64,000 nt of DNA from G963665495 sp963667575 (GCA_963667575.2 CAXXHY010000037.1:14107-78106), one strand, 5' to 3'. Numbered from the stretch's first letter, positions 47,190-56,760 are shown. Notes: generated from the sequence alone by a model not told the origin. A program made the numbers and translations.

Positions 47190-48683
47190 TTATTTCATAG
47201 CCATTGTGGCTTTGACGGCTTTCTGCCAGCCTTCGTACAACTTGTCGGCTTCCGCAGCTTCCATTTTGGGGCTGAACGAGCGGTCTACGCCCCAGTTTTT
47301 GGTAATGTCTTCTTTATCCGTCCAGAAACCCACAGCCAGACCAGCCAGATAAGCAGCGCCCAAAGCTGTTGTTTCAATGCACAACGGACGTTCAACAGGC
47401 ACACCGAGCAGATCGGACTGAATCTGCAGCATCAGCGTATTGGCAACAGCACCGCCATCGACGCGGAGTTTTTCCAATTTGATGCCCGAATCGGCTTCCA
47501 TGGCCGAAAGCACGTCCTTGGTCTGATAGCACAAGGATTCCAGAGTGGCGCGAATGAAATGTTCCTTGGTGGTTCCACGTGTCAGACCGAAGAATGCGCC
47601 GCGTACTTCACTATCCCAATAAGGAGCGCCCAGGCCCACAAAGGCCGGAACCATATATACGCCTTCAGTGCTCGGAACGCGTGTCGCGTACAGTTCGCAA
47701 TCCCTGGCTTCACGGAACATCCGCAGGCCGTCGCGCAGCCATTGGATGGCGGAACCGGCCACAAAGATCGAACCTTCGAGAGCGTATTCGATCTTACCGT
47801 CAACGCCCCAGGCGATGGTGGTCAACAGACCGTTTTTGGAAGCAACGGCCTTTTCACCGGTGTTCATGAGCATGAAGCAGCCCGTACCGTAGGTGTTCTT
47901 GGCCATGCCTTCCTGGAAGCAGGCCTGTCCGAACAAGGCGGCCTGCTGGTCGCCCGCCATACCGGAGATGGGCAGTTCCAAGCCCTGGAAAGCCTCCTTG
48001 GATGTGTTGCCGTAGACTTCGGAAGACGGTTTGACTTCCGGCAGCATGGATTTGGGAACGGTCAGATGCTCGAGAAGCTCTTCGTCCCACTTCAGGTCGT
48101 GGATATTGTACATCAACGTACGGGAGGCGTTGGTGTAGTCGGTTACGTGAACTTTGCCGCCGGTCAGTTTCCAGACCAACCAGGAATCAATGGTACCGAA
48201 AAGCAGGTCGCCCTTTTCGGCTTTTTCGCGAGCGCCTTCGACGTTGTCGAGGATCCATTTGACCTTGGTGCCGGAGAAATAAGCGTCGATCAACAGACCG
48301 GTCTTGGCACGGACCGTATCATTGAGACCTTTGGCTTTGAGTTCTTCGCAGATATCCATGGTCTGCCGGGATTGCCAGACAATGGCATTGTACACGGGCT
48401 TGCCGGTGGTTTTATCCCAAACAACGGCTGTTTCACGTTGGTTGGTAATACCAATGGCGGCAATGGCATCTCCGCTGACGGCCTCATGAGCCAATGCTTC
48501 GGCAACAACAGCCTGAACCGAAGACCAGATTTCCATGGCATCGTGTTCGACCCAGCCGGGCTTGGGAAAATACTGTGTGAATTCTTTCTGCGTAACGGTG
48601 ACGATGTCACCTTTTTTATCGAACACAATGGCCCGGGAGCTGGTGGTTCCCTGGTCGATTGCCAACACGTACTTCTTGCTCAT
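47190..48683 (-). CDS. glpK: Glycerol kinase
   Basis: A 497-residue FGGY-family kinase. DQGTTSSRAIVFD is the phosphate-1 motif, with ITNQRETAVVWD, GTIDSWLVWKLTGG and GYGTGCFMLMNTG-like YGTGCFMLMNTGEK. It phosphorylates glycerol to sn-glycerol 3-phosphate. ATG 48683 follows AGGAGGAAAAT; the ATG at 48704 has no site. It lies 58 bases after glpF and is co-transcribed with it. Confidence 0.97.
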   Translation of the reverse strand: MSKKYVLAIDQGTTSSRAIVFDKKGDIVTVTQKEFTQYFPKPGWVEHDAMEIWSSVQAVVAEALAHEAVSGDAIAAIGITNQRETAVVWDKTTGKPVYNAIVWQSRQTMDICEELKAKGLNDTVRAKTGLLIDAYFSGTKVKWILDNVEGAREKAEKGDLLFGTIDSWLVWKLTGGKVHVTDYTNASRTLMYNIHDLKWDEELLEHLTVPKSMLPEVKPSSEVYGNTSKEAFQGLELPISGMAGDQQAALFGQACFQEGMAKNTYGTGCFMLMNTGEKAVASKNGLLTTIAWGVDGKIEYALEGSIFVAGSAIQWLRDGLRMFREARDCELYATRVPSTEGVYMVPAFVGLGAPYWDSEVRGAFFGLTRGTTKEHFIRATLESLCYQTKDVLSAMEADSGIKLEKLRVDGGAVANTLMLQIQSDLLGVPVERPLCIETTALGAAYLAGLAVGFWTDKEDITKNWGVDRSFSPKMEAAEADKLYEGWQKAVKATMAMK

Positions 48684-48741
48684 ATTTTCCTCCTGGTTAG
48701 ACACGTAGATACAGTTTTATCACAGCCAATTGGAATATAAA

Positions 48742-49449
48742 CTAGCCAGCCAGAGCCTTGTACAACAGAGCCCCTGCAATACCACCGCAGATGGGAGCTA
48801 TAACAGGAATCCAGGCATACCCCCAGTCATTGCCACCCTTGCCGGCGATGGGCAATACGGCATGCGCGATGCGCGGACCCAGATCACGAGCGGGGTTGAT
48901 GGCATATCCGGTGGGGCCGCCAAGAGAAAGACCGATGGCGACAATGTAAAAACCGACGATAAGAGGATTGAGACCTTTGGCGAATTCATTGGCGCCTATG
49001 CCCATGAGACCGAACAACAGCGCTGCTGTGCCGATAAATTCGCAGAGAAAGTTTGCGCCCGCACTGGGAATGGCCGGACCGGTACAGAAAATGCCAAGCT
49101 TGAAGCCCTGGTTTTCAGTTTCCTTCCAGTGAGGCAGGTAGGACAGATAAACCAGTACCGCGCCCAGAAAGGCACCGATCATTTGTCCAAGGATGTACAC
49201 AGGAACCTGAGACCAGGGGAAAGCGCCGGCGGCCGCCAGACCGATGGTTACGGCAGGATTGATATGGGCGCCCGAAAACTTGCCGGTTACGTACACGGCA
49301 AAGGCAACGGCGAAACCCCACCCGAAGGTGATGACAATCCAGCCACTGTTTTGACCTTTGGATTTTTCCAGCAGGACATTCGCACATACGCCACAACCGA
49401 ACAGCGTCAAGATCATGGTACCAACCAATTCAGCCAGAAATACACTCAT
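48742..49449 (-). CDS. glpF: Glycerol uptake facilitator (aquaglyceroporin)
   Basis: A 235-residue MIP channel with six helices and both pore motifs: HINPAVTI and GYAINPARDLGPR. The Asp after NPAR is the residue typical of glycerol facilitators. GGGAGAGCAGT precedes the ATG. First gene of glpF-glpK, with operator candidates in the upstream region. Confidence 0.95.
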   Translation of the reverse strand: MSVFLAELVGTMILTLFGCGVCANVLLEKSKGQNSGWIVITFGWGFAVAFAVYVTGKFSGAHINPAVTIGLAAAGAFPWSQVPVYILGQMIGAFLGAVLVYLSYLPHWKETENQGFKLGIFCTGPAIPSAGANFLCEFIGTAALLFGLMGIGANEFAKGLNPLIVGFYIVAIGLSLGGPTGYAINPARDLGPRIAHAVLPIAGKGGNDWGYAWIPVIAPICGGIAGALLYKALAG

Positions 49450-49483
49450 ACTGCTCTCCCATTTCGCAACGAGTTGAAGCCCA

Positions 49484-49507
49484 ATTCATTTTCTTTCGAA
49501 AATGAAT
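49484..49507. promoter_or_regulatory. Perfect inverted repeat before glpF
   Basis: ATTCATTTTC (49484-49493) and its complement GAAAATGAAT (49498-49507) flank four bases, about 35 bases before the glpF start. Its right half, TTCGAAAATG, fits one half of the GlpR consensus. Confidence 0.5.
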
Positions 49508-49592
49508 GCACCGAACAATACGCCCAACAATCTGACACAAAACGACTTTGAATGGCATTATTCTGTAACAATCGAAAAAAATCAAGCAAAAA

Positions 49593-49612
49593 AATGTTCA
49601 CAAAAGAACATT
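49593..49612. promoter_or_regulatory. GlpR operator candidate upstream of glpFK
   Basis: AATGTTCACAAAAGAACATT matches the E. coli GlpR operator (WATKYTCGWW plus its complement) at 17 of 20 bases and is part of a perfect 10-base inverted repeat (49590-49599 / 49606-49615). Confidence 0.65.
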
Positions 49613-49757
49613 TTTTGACCAATTTGGTCACATAAAGCTTCAATATTGATCGTTTTACATCTGAATCATGCTTCGTAATACGACAAATTTGAAAAAAACG
49701 CCCTGATTTTTATCTCAATACAAAGGAAATGCCCGAACAAACTAACGGAAGGCAACA

Positions 49758-49803
49758 AAAAACGCCGCCATGCCCCGTTGTGGCGGGGCCAGGCGGCGTT
49801 TTT
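49758..49803 (-). terminator. Terminator of glpD
   Basis: AAAAACGCCGCC (49758-49769) pairs with GGCGGCGTTTTT (49792-49803), with a second inner stem GCCCCG / CGGGGC. On the minus strand it ends in TTTTTT, 27 bases past the glpD stop. Confidence 0.87.
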
Positions 49804-49829
49804 CATCATTTCAAAACGAACAAAGAAGA

Positions 49830-51392
49830 TTACTCGACTATATAGTTGGCAGACAGGGTATTGAAGGCGGAAACCTGTTCTTCCTGCCATGCCGCGTCCT
49901 TGCCAAGTTCCTTGGCCATGATCGCTGCAACCTTGGGCGCGCATTCTCTGGCGGCTTTGGCATCCAGAATCAACGAACGGGTCCGGCGCGCAAGGATATC
50001 GGCAACGGACTGCGCCATTTCCTGACGTACCGCCCAAAGAACTTCCAGCCCGGTATAAGGCAGGCCGTCATGCAACGGAGCCTCAAGAGTGGCGTCTTCC
50101 TGGGCCAGTTCTTTGATTTCGTTCACTTCACTGCCGTATACATGCCAGTGGTCGAAATGGTTGTATGTTTCAGTGTAGCCGTGCAGCTTTACGTGCTTGG
50201 TAGGAGACGGGCGGAATGTGAGCTCACTCATGCCTACGGCGTGGTTGATGGCGTCTTCAGCCATGTGACGGTAGGTGGTCCATTTGCCGCCGGCTATGGT
50301 CAGCAATTTGTTGGGGGAAACGGTCAGGAAATGGTCACGGGAAAGCTTGGAAGTCTGCCCCGTGTCCCCTGCCGCTATCAACGGCCGGATGCCGCAGAAT
50401 ACGCTGCGAATGTCCGAATGCTTGGGTGGCCGTACCAGATACCGGGCGGAATGTTCGATAAGAAAATCGATCTCATCCTTCATGGCCTTGGGTTCCATGC
50501 ACACTTCATCAATGGGAGTGTCCGTGGTGCCCACCACGACTTTGCCGTGCCAGGGAACAAAAAAGATCACGCGGCCGTCATCGGTTTTGGGAACCATCAA
50601 GCCGGTCTGTCCGCCGAGAAATTCCTGATCGATGACCAGGTGGATGCCCTGGCTGGGGGCAATGAGCTTTTTATGATCCGGATTGTCCAGATTCATCATG
50701 CCGTCAGTAAAAATACCCGTGGCATTCACCACTGCCTTTGCCTGCAGCTCGTAGGTCTTTCCGCTCAGCGTATCTTCGGCAACAACGCCGCAGACATAGC
50801 CGGGAGCATTTTTCAACAACCCGGTTACCTTGGCGTAGTTGACGGGAACGCCGCCCAGATCCGCCATGGTCTTGGCCAGAGTCATGGCAAGACGCGCATC
50901 GTCGAACTGACCGTCATGATAGGTGACGCCGCCCTTGAGCTTGTCCTGCAGTACGCCGGGTATTTCCCGGACAACGGATTTTTTGGACAAAATCTGTGAC
51001 GGACCGAAACTGAGCTTGCGGGCAAGCAGGTCGTACATCTTCAGGCCGGTTCCATAATAAGGAAGTCCCCAAAGCTTGTAATCAGGTACGACGAATTTTT
51101 GATTATAACACAGGTGCGGAGCGTTCTGGCGCAGAATACCGCGCTCGCGCAAGGCCTCGGTCACGAGGGAAATATTGCCCTGGGCCAGGTATCGAACTCC
51201 GCCGTGCACCATTTTAGTGCTACGACTGGAAGTCGCTTCGGCAAAATCGCTCTGTTCGAGCAACAATACCGAATATCCGCGTGCTGCGGCGTCAACGCCA
51301 CAACCAAGACCGGTAGCGCCCCCGCCAATGATAATGATGTCCCATTTCTGGGCACTCTCTGCCATTTTTTGGATACAATCCGAACGCTTCAT
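49830..51392 (-). CDS. glpD: Glycerol-3-phosphate dehydrogenase (FAD-dependent, aerobic-type GlpD)
   Basis: A 520-residue flavoprotein. The FAD-binding N-terminus has IIIIGGGATGLGCGVDAA and the family marker HGGVRYLAQG; GTTDTP and IAGGKWTTYRHMAEDA follow. It oxidises glycerol 3-phosphate to DHAP and passes electrons to the membrane quinone pool. AAAGGGAGAACCCG precedes the ATG. It is a single-gene unit with two tandem GlpR site candidates upstream. Confidence 0.95.
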   Translation of the reverse strand: MKRSDCIQKMAESAQKWDIIIIGGGATGLGCGVDAAARGYSVLLLEQSDFAEATSSRSTKMVHGGVRYLAQGNISLVTEALRERGILRQNAPHLCYNQKFVVPDYKLWGLPYYGTGLKMYDLLARKLSFGPSQILSKKSVVREIPGVLQDKLKGGVTYHDGQFDDARLAMTLAKTMADLGGVPVNYAKVTGLLKNAPGYVCGVVAEDTLSGKTYELQAKAVVNATGIFTDGMMNLDNPDHKKLIAPSQGIHLVIDQEFLGGQTGLMVPKTDDGRVIFFVPWHGKVVVGTTDTPIDEVCMEPKAMKDEIDFLIEHSARYLVRPPKHSDIRSVFCGIRPLIAAGDTGQTSKLSRDHFLTVSPNKLLTIAGGKWTTYRHMAEDAINHAVGMSELTFRPSPTKHVKLHGYTETYNHFDHWHVYGSEVNEIKELAQEDATLEAPLHDGLPYTGLEVLWAVRQEMAQSVADILARRTRSLILDAKAARECAPKVAAIMAKELGKDAAWQEEQVSAFNTLSANYIVE

Positions 51393-51547
51393 CGGGTTCT
51401 CCCTTTCAATTTCGACCAGCGATGGTCAAAAAGCTTCAAAACTTAAACTATCCAAGGTGCGCTAATGTGGGTCATTCAACGTTTGGCCCATTATACGTCA
51501 TTTATTGAGAAGCAACATATGCTTTTTTCCACTTTATGCCAAGAAAA

Positions 51548-51587
51548 AATGTTCGAAAGTGAAAATTTTTCTATCAAAACGAACATT
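51548..51587. promoter_or_regulatory. Two tandem GlpR operators upstream of glpD
   Basis: AATGTTCGAAAGTGAAAATT (51548-51567) matches the E. coli GlpR consensus at 18 of 20 bases. The directly adjacent 51568-51587 matches at 15, with a perfect right half (AACGAACATT). Tandem 20-base sites are the known arrangement for this repressor. Confidence 0.7.
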
Positions 51588-52161
51588 TTAATTTCATATA
51601 TACCATTATTATTTATAAATAACCTATCTGATGTGCACCGATGAACCTGTCAAAAACATTCGGATAAATCCTTCATAGGAATTCAGAGCAAACAGTTTAC
51701 CACAAAAATATCCAATCAAACAAACTCCTGATACCAAACTTTTTCGACCTGCTCCTCTCATCCGCGAGTTGGTTGCCAAATACCCCGCATGAAGATCCAT
51801 GATGCGAGTATTTGTTGGCAGAAACACTTTCGCCAGACAGGACTCGTAAAATCAGTGGCATGCCCCTGCCAGGCGCTACTGCCGCGCCCCCTCCATTCAC
51901 ATAACCGCAAAGTGCAAACCAAGGATTTTTCCAACGGCCAGGATAGCATAACAAGCTAATATACAGGGATAAAATAATAGTATTATTGTCAAAGAATAGA
52001 TATGGACAATGGAAATTACCGGCAGTATTCAGCCCGCATATATAATTTCGGCAAGTGTGGGAGCATTTCCTTTTCTAAATCATTTTGCCGCCTTCCATCA
52101 GCAGCCAGGCCAATAAAAGCCAATTTTCTCCTTAATATCTTACAGGTTGGGATTTATCTCA
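51588..52161. other. Intergenic region between glpD operators and W-repeat gene
   Basis: About 570 bases, AT-rich at the left. No ORF has a credible ribosome site, codon pattern or recognisable product. A short Pro/Ala-coding stretch near 51860-51900 could be debris of a gene, but cannot be assigned. Confidence 0.35.
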
Positions 52162-53606
52162 ATGAGAACCTCTCTTTCTTGTGTAAAATACACATTCGCA
52201 CTGATACTGCTGCTTTTTATCTGCCAGTTGCCCGGCGCTTCGGCCTGGGCAACGGAATATTCAGCCAGCACGGCTGATGAACTGATCCAGGTCATGAAGG
52301 AGGCCATCAGCGCTACTTCTGCAGATGCGAGCAACGCCTCGCATACCATCAATCTAAGCGCCGATACCACGTACGCGTTTTCAACACTTATAGCGAGACA
52401 GATTCCTCGATCAAAGGTTACGGCTGGACCGCCTTGCCTGGAATCCCCAGTGGAGTTGCCATCACCATCGTAGGCAACGGAGCCACACTTTCCCGTGATT
52501 CGGGCGGTGACACCATGCGTTTTTTCACTGCGGCAAAAGGTGGAACTATGGTTCTCCAGGATCTGCCCCTGAAAAACGGCTATTTACAAGGCGGCGACGG
52601 TGGCAATGCCAACACCTATGGGGGCGGAGGTGGTGGTGGCGCGGGTCTGGATGGTGCGATTTTCAATCTCGGAAAACTGCAATTAAAAAACACGACTTTT
52701 GCCGACAACAGCGCCAACGGTGGATCGGGAGGCGGCTCTCAGAGCGGCGGCCAGGGAGACGGAGGAGCTATTTTCAATGCAGAAAAGCTGTCCGTGGTCA
52801 ATTCCACCTTTAGCCAGAACAGCGTGACAAAAGGTGCGGGAGGTTCCCCCACCAGCGGCGGCACACAAGGGGCTGACGGAGAAGCCCTTGGCAGCGCCAT
52901 TTTCAATGACGCATCCAGCAACGCATTTTCCGGAATCTCCGACGACTATGACCTGCAGATCTCCGGCAGCTTTGATGAGAGCGCGTTGTACAGTCTCGGA
53001 CAAAACACCCTTACTCTGACAATTTCGGGCAAGGGTACTGTTTCACGCGCAGACTCTGATTTCAATTGCGACTCCGACTCCGGAAATTGCACGGATGGTC
53101 TTGCAGAAGGAAGCAGCGTTACCCTTACCGCTGTCGCAGACAGCGACAGCACCTTTGAAGGCTGGGGAGGCGCTTGTACGGGAACGCAGCCGACATGTAC
53201 GCTGACACTGAGTGGAGACACTGCCGTGAGCGTCACATTTGCGGCAAAGCCCAACCTTCCCGAACTCCCCGACCTCAACGTGCTGTTCAGGCGTAATTCC
53301 TTTAACGGTAAAGTCGTTTACTGGCAGCGCACTAAAAAAGGTCTGCTGCCGTAAATGGAAAACAGCGGCAGGGGGCGGATTTTCAAGGAAGAAAATCCAG
53401 AGAAACTGAGATGCGTTACTGGCGAGCAGCATCAATGTACCCCGGAATTTTCTGGAGAAATACGGATAGTAAACGTGTTGCCTGCTGAAAGCTGGATAAT
53501 ACAGGAAGATTTCAGAGCTTGCTCATGAGCAGTCCGGATATTTCCGTAGCAGACAGTTGGGAACTGATCGACCTCAAGCATGGACAACCGCATCAAGCGC
53601 TACTGA
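52162..53606 (+). pseudogene. Broken secreted beta-helix protein with InlB-like and W-rich repeats
   Basis: A signal peptide (residues 1-31, ending GASAWA) opens the gene at ATG 52162. A one-base loss near 52380 shifts the frame; the next part is a Gly/Asn-rich beta-helix (GGDGGNANTYGGGGGGG, GGAIFN.. repeats). A divergent InlB B-repeat follows (GSSVTLTAVADSDSTFEGW). Then a W-rich repeat starts (VLFRRNSFNGKVVYWQRTKK), shifts near 53337 to a frame with MRYWRAAS and GIFWRNTDSKRVAC, and meets TGA at 53486 where sibling repeats have Trp before KL. The frame then runs on to SVADSWELIDLKHG. The end is uncertain: 53606 assumes a further shift before the hairpin at 53625; without it the frame stops at 53737. 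Confidence 0.55.
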
Positions 53607-53624
53607 GGACACCTGCTTTTCACA

Positions 53625-53648
53625 GAGCCGGGAGCAGCTTCCCGGCTC
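53625..53648 (+). terminator. Hairpin after the broken repeat gene
   Basis: GAGCCGGGA (53625-53633) and TCCCGGCTC (53640-53648) form a perfect 9-base stem with a 6-base loop. No T-run follows. Confidence 0.5.
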
Positions 53649-53668
53649 CATGTTCACTTTCGAAATTT
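53649..53668. promoter_or_regulatory. GlpR site candidate upstream of glpR, copy 1
   Basis: CATGTTCACTTTCGAAATTT matches the GlpR consensus at 16 of 20 bases and shares TGTTCACTTYCGAAA with the copy at 53803. Confidence 0.45.
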
Positions 53669-53802
53669 CAAAGTCTGCCTCAAGCCTTTTACGGCTGCAG
53701 CCAATTATTCCGATTTTTTTGGAAAAATAAGTGTTGATATTCCAGTCAATAAGCAGATGTCCTCTTTTGCCCTACAGCGGGAACTCTTCGTCCGACAAAT
53801 GA

Positions 53803-53822
53803 ATGTTCACTTCCGAAAACTA
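53803..53822. promoter_or_regulatory. GlpR site candidate upstream of glpR, copy 2
   Basis: AATGTTCACTTCCGAAAACT matches the GlpR consensus at 16 of 20 bases, about 185 bases before the regulator gene, which suggests autoregulation. Confidence 0.5.
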
Positions 53823-54006
53823 ATAATATACTGTTATTACAGTCAAAAACAAAAAATAACAAATATCATACCATTACCATGTTGACGTTGCGTTAAATGC
53901 GTGAAAAAATCTTAAGGATATCTTCTCCGGAATAACTCCAGGGCTCTTGAGCCCCTTTTCATAATCCTAACCTTTTTTTCATTTATGAAAAAATAGGAGC
54001 CGATTC

Positions 54007-54849
54007 GTGAGTAGTGTACCGAGAAAAAAGAAACGTCGTGGAGCCGAATGCAATATGGAGTCTTTGTCGAAACGCCAGCGTGATATTCTCACGTTGGTGA
54101 ACGAACGGGGTTTTGCCCCCATTGAAACTTTAGCCCAACACTTCGAGGTAACCCCTCAGACCATCAGGCGGGATATAACCTTTTTGAGCGGATGCGATCT
54201 GCTGCAGCGCTATCATGGCGGTGTGGGAAAATCCTGCAGCGTCGAGAACGTGGATTATACGGCGCGCAAAAACATCCTGCATATCGAAAAGCAGCGTATC
54301 GGCGCCATGGTCGCCAAGCTCATTCCGGATGCAGCATCGCTGTTTATAAATATAGGAACGACTACCGAAGAAGTGGCCAAGGCCCTGGCCGATCACAAGG
54401 CCTTGCGCGTTATCACCAATAATCTCAACGTGGCGCTGATCATGAGCAACAGCCGGGACTGCAATGTCATCATCGCCGGCGGCATGGTCAGACACCGGGA
54501 CAAAGGCGTCACCGGGGAAGCCACTGTAGAATTCATCCGCCAATTCAAGGTCGATTACGGCATCATTGGTGTTTCCGGCATCGATGAAGACGGCACACTG
54601 CTGGATTATGATTATCACGAAGTGCGCGTTGCACGGGAAATCATCGACAACTCGCGCAATGTATATCTGGTGACGGACCACAGCAAATTCAATAGAAACG
54701 CCATGGTTCGCATTGCCGACCTGTCCGAAGTGGACGCGCTGTTTACGGATAAAACCCCGCCCCTGGCTTTTCGCAATATGCTCAAAAGCAAGGATGTGGA
54801 ATTATACGTTACTGAAATCGAAGAGCAAAAAAATGCAGGAGCTGTTTAA
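54007..54849 (+). CDS. glpR: DeoR-family repressor, probable GlpR
   Basis: A 280-residue DeoR-type regulator. GTG 54007 is preferred for TAGGAG eight bases upstream; ATG 54055 is the classical family start. The helix-turn-helix is SLSKRQRDILTLVNERGF with VTPQTIRRDITFLS. The sensor domain has NIGTTTEEVAKAL, TNNLNVALIM, GGMVRHRDKGVTG and VTDHSKFNR, which binds a phosphorylated sugar such as glycerol 3-phosphate. The glp genes and matching operators nearby make GlpR the best identity. Confidence 0.82.
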   Translation: MSSVPRKKKRRGAECNMESLSKRQRDILTLVNERGFAPIETLAQHFEVTPQTIRRDITFLSGCDLLQRYHGGVGKSCSVENVDYTARKNILHIEKQRIGAMVAKLIPDAASLFINIGTTTEEVAKALADHKALRVITNNLNVALIMSNSRDCNVIIAGGMVRHRDKGVTGEATVEFIRQFKVDYGIIGVSGIDEDGTLLDYDYHEVRVAREIIDNSRNVYLVTDHSKFNRNAMVRIADLSEVDALFTDKTPPLAFRNMLKSKDVELYVTEIEEQKNAGAV

Positions 54850-55168
54850 CATCCATTTTTGACACCCTTGCCAGCTCATTAATACTACTCCGGCCGATTC
54901 CGACTCTCCCCTTCAGACAATCAGGCTGTCTGCAAAGCGTCTCTTCCGTTTGCAAAATCTTGACAGTATCGTACGCAAAAGGTATTGGCATGTACGCATC
55001 GGTTTGAGGAAATGACGTTCGAACATCCCGGACTTATTGCGATTTCAAGCGTCATGCCAGTACGTGCCATCAATGCGGCCCCGCTCTCTTTTCCTTGACT
55101 GACATTGGGCCTTTGCAGCGCGTAGGGTCTTTTTGTTTTGCACCCCACTGTCACCAGGAGGAAGCATC
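54850..55168. other. Intergenic region before the TRAP transporter
   Basis: About 320 bases with no gene. TTGACT near 55097 may be a -35 element, but no good -10 stands at the right distance. Confidence 0.3.
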
Positions 55169-56197
55169 ATGTCTTTTACCCGCCGTATGTCTGGTATTGT
55201 TTCTGTGAGCATTCTTGTCCTCGCACTGCTTTTACCCCAATTAGCCGTCGCGGACGATACAATCACACTGACCTACAGCAACTTTTTCCCTCCCACCCAC
55301 GTCCAGTCCAAACTGGCGGACGAATGGGCCAAGGAAGTGGAAAAACGCACCAACGGCAAAGTTAAAATACAATATTTTCCTGGTGATACCCTGACGTCCG
55401 CCAAGCAGAATTACGACGGAGTGGTCCAGGGCATCTCCGATATCGGCATGTCGGCCCTGGCCTATTCCAAGGGACGTTTTCCCGTCATGGCCGTGGTGGA
55501 TCTCCCGCTGGGATACAAGTCCGGAGTGGCCGCTTCCAATGTGGCCAACAAGGTCTATGACAAATTCAAACCAGCCGAACTCGACGATGTGGAAGTCATG
55601 TACTTTCACGCCCACGGTCCGGGCGTTCTGAATACGCGCGAAAAACCTGTCCGTACGCTGGAGGACATGAAAGGGCTGAAGCTGCGCGCCACAGGCAATA
55701 GCGCTCAGGTGGTCAAAGCCCTGGGGGCCACCCCGGTCGCCATGTCCATGCCGGACTCCTATCAAAGCATCCAGAAAGGCATCGTCAACGGCGGCATCTA
55801 CCCCATGGAGACCAACAAGGGCTGGAACATGGCCGAAGTCGTGGACTACTGCACCCTTTCCTATCCTGCCGGCTACACCACCACCTTCTTCGTGGTCATG
55901 AACAAGGACCGCTGGAACTCTCTGCCCAAGGATGTTCAGGACACCATCCGCGAAATCAACAAGGAATGGATCGGCAAACACGGACAAGCCTGGGATGACA
56001 GCGATGAAGTGGGCAAACAGTTTTTTCTCGAACAGAAAAACGAACTCATCGAACTCGATCCTGCCGAAGCCAAACGCTGGAAGGCCGCCATGCAGCCCAT
56101 CATGGACAATTACGTCGAGACTCTGAAGGAAAAAAATCTCAACGGCGAAGAAATTCTCAAGTTCACTCAGGATACGCTTGCCGGCGAGCAGCAATAA
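55169..56197 (+). CDS. dctP: TRAP transporter solute-binding protein DctP
   Basis: A 342-residue periplasmic protein. ATG 55169 follows AGGAGGAAGCATC. The signal peptide ends at VAD. Family features: YSNFFPPTHVQSKLADEWAKEVE, a ligand-binding Arg in LKLRATGNSAQVVKALGA, and GIYPMETNKGW. DctP proteins bind organic acids such as C4-dicarboxylates; the exact ligand is not readable. dctQ and dctM follow. Confidence 0.93.
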   Translation: MSFTRRMSGIVSVSILVLALLLPQLAVADDTITLTYSNFFPPTHVQSKLADEWAKEVEKRTNGKVKIQYFPGDTLTSAKQNYDGVVQGISDIGMSALAYSKGRFPVMAVVDLPLGYKSGVAASNVANKVYDKFKPAELDDVEVMYFHAHGPGVLNTREKPVRTLEDMKGLKLRATGNSAQVVKALGATPVAMSMPDSYQSIQKGIVNGGIYPMETNKGWNMAEVVDYCTLSYPAGYTTTFFVVMNKDRWNSLPKDVQDTIREINKEWIGKHGQAWDDSDEVGKQFFLEQKNELIELDPAEAKRWKAAMQPIMDNYVETLKEKNLNGEEILKFTQDTLAGEQQ

Positions 56198-56273
56198 CTT
56201 CCGTCTCAACAATGCAAGTCAGGGCGGGCTTACAGGCCCGCCCTTTTACTCTCAAGTAACGGATTTTCTCACC

Positions 56274-56756
56274 ATGCATGTTATTTTTCAGCTTATCCGC
56301 AAAACAGAACTCGGCATGCGTACGCTGGCCGCGTTCTGTCTGATATCCATGGCGCTGCTGACCGGCGCTGACGTCATTGCCCGGGGCATGTCGCACCCCA
56401 TTTTCGGATCCGAAGAAATCGTTCGCTTTCTGGCGGTGCTTGTTATGGCCTTTTCACTGCCCTACGCCCATTCGCAGGGCAGCCATATCGGGGTGGAACT
56501 CCTGTACCGCCATTTTCCCAGAAAAGTCCGCCATGCCATCTCATTCTGCACCAACCTGACCGCATTCGGCCTGTTCTGCGTGGTCACCTGGCGAATGTTC
56601 TGCTACGCCACCAGCATGCGTGCTTCCGGCGAAGTTTCGCTCAACCTCGAACTCCCCGAATATCTGGTCGTCTTCGCCACGGCCCTGGGTTTTCTCTGGT
56701 TCACCCTTTTCCTGCTCCAGGACCTGTTCATTTTTTTCAAAAAGGAAGCGCAGTAA
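56274..56756 (+). CDS. dctQ: TRAP transporter small membrane subunit DctQ
   Basis: A 160-residue protein with four membrane helices; the motif GSEEIVRFLAVLVMAFSLPYAHSQ carries the family-typical E..R region. ATG 56274 is taken from the alignment of helix 1; no strong ribosome site is seen. It sits 76 bases after dctP and four bases before dctM. Confidence 0.88.
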   Translation: MHVIFQLIRKTELGMRTLAAFCLISMALLTGADVIARGMSHPIFGSEEIVRFLAVLVMAFSLPYAHSQGSHIGVELLYRHFPRKVRHAISFCTNLTAFGLFCVVTWRMFCYATSMRASGEVSLNLELPEYLVVFATALGFLWFTLFLLQDLFIFFKKEAQ

Positions 56757-56760
56757 GCCC

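Noticed and set aside
47175..48740. A 521-codon plus-strand frame opposite glpK
   Set aside because: Shadow of a well-supported glycerol kinase; no ribosome site and no family motifs.
49484..49507. Inverted repeat before glpF taken as a terminator
   Set aside because: It stands upstream of the glpF start without a T-run; an operator role fits better.
49770..50999. A 409-codon plus-strand frame opposite glpD
   Set aside because: It begins inside the glpD terminator and lies over a certain gene; shadow frame.
51697..51954. An 86-residue frame on the minus strand near 51.8 kb
   Set aside because: No ribosome site, Trp/Gly-rich random-looking composition and no recognisable family.
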